64,000 bases of DNA. It comes from Forficula auricularia (taxonomy: Eukaryota > Arthropoda > Insecta > Dermaptera > Forficulidae). The number at the start of each line of letters is the position of its first letter. Within the stretch, counting starts at the first letter, position 1. The translations under genes and the position numbers were made by a program. The notes below the pieces were generated by a model. That model had not been told where the DNA came from, made no database searches, and worked only from the letters and a program-made list of their open reading frames with translations. Shown here piece after piece: positions 13,101-24,200 of the stretch. The stretch is taken from contig JALMQS010000073.1 of the NCBI GenBank assembly GCA_024734495.1, positions 4,152,985 to 4,216,984 on the forward strand, read 5' to 3'.

Positions 13101-15214
13101 AATATACATGAACGAATAATAAATAAATATAATAAAGAAATAATATTAAGAATAATATAGGCTATTAAACGGTTTTGGGGTTAAAGATTTTTTTTTAATA
13201 TTTTCTTTTTTGTTAAGGGAGAATGATGTGGGTTCTTGGTGAAACATTTTAAATAAAGTAAAGAAAATTTTGAAAAGTTATAGAAACTTTTTAAAATATA
13301 AAATACTAGTTAAGTTTCACAAAAATAAAAGATCAGATGCTTGTTTAGCACGACTCTATATACCTATATTTTGGGGTATAAGCCCATCTTCAGGAGTTCA
13401 CGGAGGAAAGGAGGAGTCTCTGTTTCTTCTAAAATTTTTCAAAATTTTTTTTTCTTTAATATTTTCTTTGCTGAGCTCTCTATCAGATCCGTTTTTACAC
13501 ATGGACTAGAGCCCAGGGTTTCACGATTCATGAGTCCCCTTGCCCTTCCGACAGTATCCGAACCAATGATTAATTTTCAAATCGGTAAAAGGTCCAATTA
13601 CTATTATAATCTACTTTAGTTTTAGCTAATCTGGGACAAATTGTTTTGTTTACTTTATTAACCAAATAGGTAATAGCTAAAAGCATAAATGGGAGATAAA
13701 TTTAACCTAATTTATCGCACAGAAAATTTACCACTCCTCGAAGCCCTTAAAAAAACTTAGTAAATTGGATTGTATCTAACTTTCTGAGATTTGGCTTGTG
13801 ATCCCGGCTCTTTTCCTTCTACTCTGTTCTTTTCACGATGGAGGGGCCAGCCCATACAGGCCTTTAGAAGATGCACCTTCTGGTGTATCTCCTTCTCACA
13901 TCAATATCATTAAAAAAAAAAGCTAATGTCAAACTGTAATCAATTAGAGAATTTTTACTTTCACGTTTATATTTAAAAAATATAATGTATAAGTAGTGTA
14001 ATCGCCTCCCGGGGTCCTGGCACTTTAAGAGCTTCTATCTCCGAAGTGAAAAAAGTTAATTTATACTGGCTAAAACGGAACACGATCGATCCAAATAAAC
14101 CACCTCGCACGATCGAGACTTTCGTTCGCTTTACAGTCATTCGGGGATTTCCCCTTAGGTTATTTTTTTCTCGGGACTGAAAGTGAGTTCATTCACTCTC
14201 AATTAGTTAGTGTTTTCTCGTTGGTCATTTTAACCAAAAATGTAATGAACATAGGTCCTATTTCCATTGCCGTAACTAGCATTTGAAGGGGCTCGTGCTT
14301 GGTATTAAATTCAATTTTTTACTATTTTTTTTTTTTTTTTTTTTTATCTCGGGTGGGAAGGGTTCCATAGGCCTTAGAGACTGGGTCCTGTGCGGGTCCA
14401 CCTTTTGCACTATTTCAATCTTCTACAGAACAACGTCTGGTCAAAATTGTATTTAGAAATATTCGTGTGCACCAACATCTAATAAGAAAACAATACATAA
14501 TTAATATAATTGTTATTTTGATAACAAAATGAATACTCGCAATAACTAATGCAATTGTGTTCCTTGAGATCGTATGCAAGCTTTACACTAGCGCATCACT
14601 GGGTCATAAACCTGTACCATCATATTGTTTTTGTGAATTCGTGTCTCAGCATCCTTTATTCCTTGCGACTATTCGCGAGTGTCTATTTCACTAATGTAAA
14701 GGAGGACCTTCAAGTGGTTTTATATATATAGATGTATATGGCATTCAACAAAGTAGTTCAGCTGAGCGCACATAGATGGCAGCCCTTAAAGACAAATTCA
14801 CACAATTTATTTATTTTTAATTTTTATCAATTTATAATTAATTATCACTAAATCTAATTAACATAAAAGAAATAACAAAAATGTAATTGATTTTAATACC
14901 AAATAAATCGTCCTGAGACCGTCACGAAATTAAACAATAATAAAACAAATAACAACTTGTCACGGAGTAAAATATATTTTCAATTAATATATATTAATCC
15001 TTTAAAACAATATTATACATCTCGCCCCGAAACACATTTTACATATGACACATATTAGATCCGTATCATTTAATTAATATGTATTTATTTTTCCTTTTCA
15101 AATAAAATCAAAAAATAATATAATAATTTTCTTAATCTAGAATTAACCCAATACCCACTGGTGTTATATATAATTAACCGACTTCAAAAAAGGAGGAGGT
15201 TCTCTATTCGATTG

Positions 15215-15248
<34 letters not shown>

Positions 15249-18200
15249 TGCCTATGTTACCTCATATCTTCGCCAATTGTCAACCGATTTTGAAAAATTT
15301 TTTGCATTGGGTCCAGTCTAGCTTCCGATTGGTCCCATTTTTTTTTCGATTTTTTTTTCATAGGTATTAGACCTTTTTTATTAGGTTTGTTTAGGTTTGT
15401 TTAGACCTAACCTCTTTGTTTATGAACCGATTTCGATGGTTCTTTTTTTATCCGAAAGGGGGTGTCTTAGGGATGGTGTCATATTAATTTGGTCAAGTTC
15501 TGATGATATAATCACTATTAATAACATCACTAAAAGAGAAAAATAAAAATTTTAAGAAAAAATAAAAACCGACTTCAAAAATTATGCAACAAATATAAAA
15601 ATACACTAAAAAGGTATAAAATAATTATTATCTTATTTAGTTACAACTAAACGACGAAATATTAACACGAAATTACTTTTTGAAGTTGGTGCCAAACATA
15701 TACCTTTTATGAATCGCACTCGACGGATCTTACTTAGTACGTTTGGCGGGTACGCTCGCTTATAGGTATAGTTTGTTTGGCACCGACTTTAAAAAGTAAT
15801 TTCGTGTTAATATTTCGTCGTTTAGTTGTAACTAAATAAGATAATAATTATTTTATACCTTTTAGTGTATTTTTATATTTGTTGCACTTAATTTTTTGAA
15901 GTCGGTTTTTATTTTTTCTTAAAAATTTTTATTTTTTTTTAAAACAATTAATATTAATTTTCTCTTGTTTTCTATTTTAAATAGATATTAAATATAGGTT
16001 TGTACCTAGTCATTTATAGATTGATCACTGATCAGCTGTAGTTCTGTAAAGGACTGAAATAGAATCTATTATCATATAAAATCTTTTGCTTAAAATGACC
16101 TCCCCTACAATTGTTCAAAGTTTTTCAATTCGTTGTGAATCACCCTGTATTTTCATTTATATATAGTACAGTGTGACTAAAAAGAAAGTTTATATTTCTT
16201 TAGCTTACTGCGCGAACTCAACGAGTCCGAGCGGCGCGTGGGGTATGTCTATCGGTAGCCTGGCTCTTGGGAATTTAATCGCTATGGAGCGTTTCTCGGG
16301 AGCGGGCCGCGCGTTGTGCGTGCGAGAGTTTTACAAAAATGGTCATTTGGCGACTGTAGCGCGTAGAAGATTCTCCAATATTCAAGGTTTTCGCCACTTA
16401 AATGATGCGCCAAGCATTCCTCTTATTCGAAAATGGGTCAAAAAAGTTTGAAGAGAGCGGTACAACACTGGAAAAACCAAAATCAGGGCGACCAAGGTCA
16501 TCAAGAACGGTAGAAAATGTGGGGCGTGTTAATCAGTCTGTTCGTGACGATCCGAACCTTTCGATTCGGAAGCGCGCAAGTGCTTTAAATGTGCACAGAT
16601 CATCATTACACCGCATTTTGCACAAAGACCTAAAGCTCCACCCCGCAAGGAACAACGTCACACACGTCCAATACCTCTCTGCCACTAGTTAGTGAAATTT
16701 TCCCTGGCAATTTGATCTCCAGGAGAGGTGACATAAATTCACTCCACTCAGTCCTGATTTAACTAACCCCTATGAACTTTTTCCTGTGGGGTTATCTCAA
16801 ATCCAAAGTTTACGCCAATAAACCGACTTCCCTGGCACATTTGAAAGAAAATATCCGTCATTAAATGGTAGCGATCACGGAGTCTACCTGCCGAGCCGCC
16901 ATAAGAAATTTTACTGTTCGATTAAATGAGTGCCGCGAACGCGAGGGTTTACATTTGGACGATATTATTTTTAAGATATAAATTCCCAAATTGTGTATTT
17001 TAATAATTAATAAACATTTTTTTGATAGACGGCTTACTTTTTTTTTAATCGATCCACCAAATATAAACTTTCTTTTGAGTCACCCTGTATATTAGGTTGG
17101 AGTTGGTGGTGTTTCACAAAGAGGAAATATAAAAAGATTTTTTCAAAAATTTCTAGGTTGTTAGCCCATCGTCAGGAATACATCAACTGAAGAAATTAAA
17201 AAAAAAAATTTCATTTTTCCTCTTTTGTGAAACACAATCAACTCCAACCTAATATAATTTGTATAATGTTTCACTAAAAACCAACACCAAGTTCCCTAAG
17301 TTTGAATGATATAGTATATTTATTATCGTCAAGCAGAGGACAGTCCCTTTGATTTACTCTTAAAAATATTATTAACTAGATTTTATTTATTTTTTTTTTA
17401 ATCTATAAATACAATGACTTTTATAATTTTTTTTTTATTAATAATTAATTTTATTTATTTATTTTATAGAATGGACTTTATTTAGTTGGAGGATCAGTAG
17501 GATTTTTTTCTGGAAATATCCCCCGATTACCGGAAGACATGAAAGCCTTGAAACCAACTATGATGCCAGCCGTCCCTAGATTGTTAAATAGAATTTATGA
17601 TAAAGTTCTGACTGAAGTAAATGGTTCCTTTATAAAAAAAATGCTGTTTAATATGGCTTTAAGTTCCAAAGAGAGTGAAATTAAAAGGTAAATAAAAATA
17701 TAAAATAAATGTTATGAACTAATTCATTTGTTAACATTGGATTATGAACTTTGCTTATATTGCTTATGGTAGATAAGTGTCTTTTAACTATTTTCTCTTG
17801 GCTGTTTATATATTTCTATGATTTAATGAGATGATTGTTTATCGATATTGTTTCAAAATCTCCTTAATAGAAATAAGAATTAATTTTATCCACTAACTCG
17901 GGTCATATAGTATTTTCCTAGACCCACCCCCCCATTTTTATAACAATTTTTTCTTTTGTTCACTTTCTGAAAAAGAGTTTGATGCCAAGTAAAAAATTAA
18001 ACTAGGGATTTAGCCTAAAGGGGCCCATACAGTCAAACAAATTGCGCAAAACAGGCTGTTTTGCGCAATTTGTTTGACAATGTATGGCAGTGTTTGATGC
18101 GTTGCACAAATGTTTGACTAGTTTAAAACATGTTTGAAATCTTTTGTACAACGTTGCGCATCGCTTTGTTGCACAATTTGTTTGACAATGTATGGGCCCC

Positions 18201-21200
18201 TTAATACTGACAGTAGATATCTTTGATTTTATTTTTATATTGTGGCCTCCCTAATTGAATACTCTTCAATATGACCGCGTGCAAAACCCTGCTTTGGTTT
18301 ATGCCACTCTGTTTGCCTCTTGTTCTGTTTATGATCTTTATTCTTAAGGCCGTAGCTGATTTGATTTGCCTTCTTTTGATGTGGACGCCATTGTGCGGCG
18401 CACGCCTTTGCTCTCTGTGTGGGGCGACCCTGCACTTAAATATAATATCTGTAAAATTTCCAAAGTAATTCCATTACGAATATATAAATACGAATTTGCT
18501 ACCTGAAGTATATTTATAATATTTATTATCGAAGGCCAATATATTTTTAATTTATAGAATTTCATTCTCTTATTTACTTGTCAACGATTCGATGTAATAT
18601 ATTATATATATTTATAAATAAATATAAACTTTAAAATAAATTCAATTTTGTTAATTTTTTTAAAGGCGTTTTTTTATTTTTTAGAGGTATTATACGTAAA
18701 AACAGTTTTTGGGATAAGCTTGTATTTCGAAAAGTTCAAGAAAATATGGGTGGACAAATTCGATTAATGCTGGTAGGATCGGCCCCTCTTGCCGGAAATG
18801 TACTTACTTTTATTCGATGTGCTCTTGGTTGCCTTGTACGTATTTAGATTTTAATCATTTTTTAATCATGAAATGTTTTTTCTTAATGTTCTCAAATTGA
18901 TTTAAGGTAATCGAGGGCTATGGCCAAACCGAATGCTGTGCTCCCGTGACTCTGACCGTCCAAGGAGACCATGTGCCAGAACATGTAGGTCCTCCTGTTG
19001 GATGTTGTTGTGTAAAATTAGTTGATGTTCCTGAAATGGAATATTTTGCATGTAACAACCAAGGAGAGATTTGCGTTAAAGGAACCAACGTCTTCCAAGG
19101 ATATTATAAAGAGGAGGACAAAACCAATGAAACAATAGATTCCGATGGATGGCACCATACTGGAGATGTTGGCATGTGGCTTCCGGTAATTTAAATTTTT
19201 ATTTATTATTATTATTAGACAGACTAAAGTCCTTTTACACTATATATATGCAATATTTTTTTTTTATATAAATTCAAGTGGGTAATACATATAAAGAATA
19301 TATAAAGAACATAAAGATTTCATATATATACAATAATTCTAAATCTAAATCCAAGAATATATAATAGACATATAAAGAATATATAAAATATCCATATATA
19401 TATATATATATATAATATCCTGTGATTCAAAATAAAATAAAGTCATATTTATAAGAAATTATATAAAAAAAGATTATTTATCTGGAATCTGGATAAAACC
19501 AAGTGTCCAATAAGAAAAAGTATAAAACAAAAAATGAAAAAAATACATAAAAATTATAACTAAGTTCTCTATTAATTTATTATAATTAGACAATTAATTT
19601 CTATATATTTGCTCTCATGCAAATTACAGTCAAATTACATTAATAGTCAACAAAAATATCAATTTCTCTCTCTTTTTTTTTTACACTATAAGTTCATTCT
19701 AATTTGGATATCAAATTAAACAGACACTTTTTACTTTATTTTCTAAGCGAAGTATCTGCTCGCATACCAGGGGTTCTGTACCTCATTTTCCAAAATACTT
19801 GAGATATCAAATTAATTTTTATTTTTCGTTCTTGAGGAGAAAAATAAACTAATTTTAAGAATTTTTCAAGAATTTCAATTTAAGTACTTGATTGATATTG
19901 TGCTACTAAATAAATCGCCTAAAAATTGCCATTTTACTGCTATAATTTTAAAGCAAAATCAATTAAAAAAAAATTAACCTAATTCTATACAAGGTATCTT
20001 TACAGGGATACTTCATATCCTATATAAATATTTTTTTATTTTTGACCCCACAAAAAATTTGATCCTTCCAAAATAATTATTCGATTAAAATTTTAATTAA
20101 ATTTTTGATTTCGAGGAAAATTGGTATATATGTTACGGCTAATATGCAAATTTGGATAGTTTATAAACTAGCTGGATAGGTATTTTGTGTTACTAGAAAT
20201 TATGGTTTTCATATTAGCCAGGCTTCATTGGATAGTTTATAAACTAACCCGCTATTTTGGTTTTCTCAATAATTTCAAGTAAATTAGCCAATAATTTCAA
20301 GTAAATTAGCCAATAATTTCAAGTAAATTAGCCAAGACTCTTGCAAACTAGCTGCTATTTTAGTGGAAATTGAGTTTTCTATCAAAATAGCCAATGGTTT
20401 GGTTAGTTTATAAACTATCCAAATTTGCATATAGCCATAACATATGTAACTTTTAAATGTAAAGTTTATATCTTATTTAGTTTACACGCTGCAATGCTCT
20501 GATGATAAGACTCACTGACAGACTGCCAAATATTGTATCAACATTAATAGGGTTCCATTTCACGTTTGCATGAAACCGTAAAAAACAAGGTTATTTTTAA
20601 AGTTAAAACTTTCCTGGTTAAATTGAAGTTTTGTCGTTTATCTATGATCAATCCTCAAGATAAAGAGAGAAAATTAATTGAATTTCCTATTAGATATACA
20701 ATTTTTTAAATTTATTTTTAGAAACCTTATCAAGTTAACGTAATACTTAATTCATAATTAGAATTAAATATTAACAGTTAAGGTACTTTTGTACTAAATA
20801 CTTTGTTTCGTGCTTCTCTAATCATTTTTGTTAAGTAATAGGTCAAATGGATTGTTAGAAATAATCTCAATATTTTATTACATAATAGGCTTTTAAGTCT
20901 ATATGATTTTTTTTTTTGTTATTTTAAAAGTTATTTTTGCGTTCCTCTTCTAAAACACTTGTTTATACAACAATAAGTTTACCCATCTCTAGAATTAAAA
21001 AAATTCAGAATATTCCAATTACGAAATATGCCGGTTGTCATTGTCATTGTCATTGTTGTAAATTCCCTGTCGATTTGGCCGCCGTTTTTTGGCCTCTGCG
21101 TGCGACGCACGTTATGCACTCCCGCCAGGCACGGCCCTAGTATGGGGGGGGGGCGTTTGCCCCCTCCGCCCCCCCGCCCCTGCATCCGCCCTTGAAATGC

Positions 21201-24200
21201 ATGGGCTAGATTTTTTAAAAAATTTTAATTTCCAAAAGGTGTAACGTAGGCGTTGATTACATTTGTTAAAAAATAACAAAACGATTTTTATAGAAATTTA
21301 AAATGTATTTTATATGTCATTTTAATATAAAAATATTCAATCTCTTACAATGGTGCCACATTTGTCAAACGAGCACGGGATTGGCTAGAATCGGTACATA
21401 AACAACAAAAAGTTTTGGGCTTGAATTATGAATCCTTATTGTCTGTTCTATATACTCTAGCATTAACTTTTTGCTAGTATTGTCGCGAAACAACTACCTT
21501 AAAAATTAAATTATGATATAATCAAATTTCATCATTAACAAATGTAAAAATCTAATTGCATTCGATTGCATTAAAAAAAAAAAAAAAATTAACAATAAAT
21601 AATTATTAAAATTATAATTTTTGTTTCCGAATGGGACTTTGAAGATAATTGATAGAAAGAAGCATATTTTTAAATTGTCTCAAGGCGAATATATTGTACC
21701 TGAAAAGATAGAAAATATCTATATACGGAGTCAATATGTTCAACAAGTATATGTTTGTGGCGAATCTTTAAAAGTAAGTTGTTCCAATCTTTTACTAATT
21801 ATTACAATTCTCTTCTACTAGTTAGAGACAGGTTTGCAGTCCGATAGGTATTATTATGCTTAAGGTTGTGAATATTGAAATAAAACAAAAGTTTTCTTTT
21901 ACATTGTTATCAATAATTTATTTACCCATCATTTTTCATGGGCATCATCAGCGCTCGCAAGTCATTACACAACTCTACAAAAATTTCCTTGTCCTAATGT
22001 TTATTTCATGATTTTTCTATTCATTGTGCACCAAAATAAAGGAAAAATACCTATATTCCGTATAAAGTTTGCTTTTGTAGTGGTTATAATAATAATAAAC
22101 GACGAAAAGGGCCATTTTGACCTATTTTCGAGTCCCATTAGATATTAAACAGCAATATTTGAAATAAAAATATTTTGTTGACGTAATAGAAAACAGCTTC
22201 CTCTTTGATTTTCAAATTACCACTTGTTTGTAACTCGAGTTATAACTAAAAAAGTAAGAAAATATGTTTTTATATATGGTATGTTTATTATCCTTTATAA
22301 TCACGTAGTTTTAGTTTTTAGTTATAACTCGAGTTCAAATTGAGCTAAAAACAAGGCGTAATTTGAAAATCAAAAGGAAGCTGTTTTCTATTAGTTCAAC
22401 AAAATATTGTGATCTCAAATATTGCTGTTTAATATCTAATGGAACTCGAAAATATGTCAAAATGGCCTTTTTCGTCGTTTTGACCGATTATATCTCCAAA
22501 ACAAGAGCTAATCGGTAATTTTTATGATGATTTTTGAATTCAGCAGGTGGAAATACATAAGAATCAGCTATTTTTGAGCCCGAGGCATTTTCATTGTTAG
22601 GCAGTGCTATCAGGGCCTTAGAGAGAAATTTCGGGCCCGGGGAGAAGCAACTCACGGAACCTCATTTTCAATTTTCTTTCACAGAGAGCTTAATTTTAAA
22701 GTAGTTTATATATTTCCGAGAATATTTAACTGATAAGATGTTCAACTTATAATTTATTACTATTACTATAAATTTTTTCTTCGATAAACAAAATATTAGA
22801 AATTCATACGGAAGAATTATAAAACGTCCACAATGGCATGTCGGAAATGATTTATGACAAAGAAGTTTGGCTTTAAAAAATTTGATGTCATATTTAGTAT
22901 CGCGAAATACTACTGTCTCGCCAGATGCTAATTCTAATTGCAAGTCCCGATACACGTGCTTTCGTAGAAAAGACCGATAAAAGTTTTTGAATCTTTGAAA
23001 TTTCCATAATCATTGTTTATACTTTTTTTCTTTCGTTTTTTTATTAGAGAAAATGTCAGGAATACCGGCTCCATGAATCCGGACCCTGAGGAATCATCCC
23101 TTGTTGGGGGGGGGGGGGGGTTCAGGAACGCTATTTTATTACATTTAATTAAATGAATTTCCGACAGTTTCAAATAATCTTTACATTCTACATTATGATT
23201 AAGAATTTTAATTATTTTATAGTATTTTTTTATTTAAAATATGTAAGATTATTTTCCACGAATGTATGAAATTTTTGAAATCATTGATAGATATAGTGGT
23301 TAGTAACAGGGTTTAAATGGATACATTGCCCCCCCCCCCCTTAGAATGGATTCGATTTTTCACTTTTTACAAAAATAAATCAATATTCCTTTTGCTCAAA
23401 TTCAAAATCATTGATTGTTTATTAGTTCTGGCTATCCAGAAAAAACACTTAGGCAAACAATAAATAAATTATTATTAGAAAAAACATTCTTATATTTGGT
23501 TTCTTTGCTTAACTTCTATATTTTCATTTTCTAAACAATTTATTATTAATAAATAAAAAAGTTGGGGGTTAATGAGGGAAAATAATTGACCCTTCTTCCC
23601 CTCCCCCTTAGATTAAAATATGTGCCTGGAGACTCTGACTTAGCTCGACAAAAGTGTGTAAATAAGCTAATCTGTGTGTTTTGATTTTATTTAATTAACA
23701 TTATTTACTGATCAGACACAGTTTCTAAATGTATACATATAGATTTTGTAACAAACCCTTTGCAATTTAAAATATGAAATGTTTTGTAAAAGCCGAAAAC
23801 ATTTTATAGGTCAAGTCAGTAGGAATTCGAATCCTATTTTCTGTTTGTTCTTTTTCATTTTGATGGCAGACTAAGCAATCTTTGATCTTACAATAATGTA
23901 TCTCGACTCAGTAGTTTAGAATCTGTTTTAGAGTCAGATCTCTTTTGGAGTGACCATATTGCATTTAAAGTGAAGTTAAAGGAAACTTAATTTTCTCTTC
24001 ATCCTTTAACTTATGAAAAGTTATTAATATTTTTCTTTTTTCTTGGGTACCTACTTCCTTACTAAACGTTTTAATGAAATTAAGTCAATTATATCCTAGT
24101 TTTTAAGGAATTTGGTGTTGGTACTTGGTGAAACATTTTTTAAAATTATATCCACTAAAATCTCATTTACCGGAAATATATTAATAAAAGGAATAAAAAG

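Larger units (their letters stand above)
19186..21629 (+). other. ACSL intron 7, with repeats and no AG at its 3' end
   Basis: This 2.4-kb intron holds a foldback MITE (20125-20452), a C/G-rich fragment near 21110-21185 and a LINE 3' tail (about 21555-21588). It starts with a normal GTAATT but ends TTTCCG before exon residues NGTLK. TTCCG stands at both exon junctions, so the exact cut is ambiguous by up to 5 nt; none of the choices gives GT-AG. Confidence 0.6.

Noticed and set aside
20267..20332. Possible CRISPR-like array (22-bp repeats)
   Set aside because: Only three contiguous units with no spacers, inside a eukaryotic MITE.
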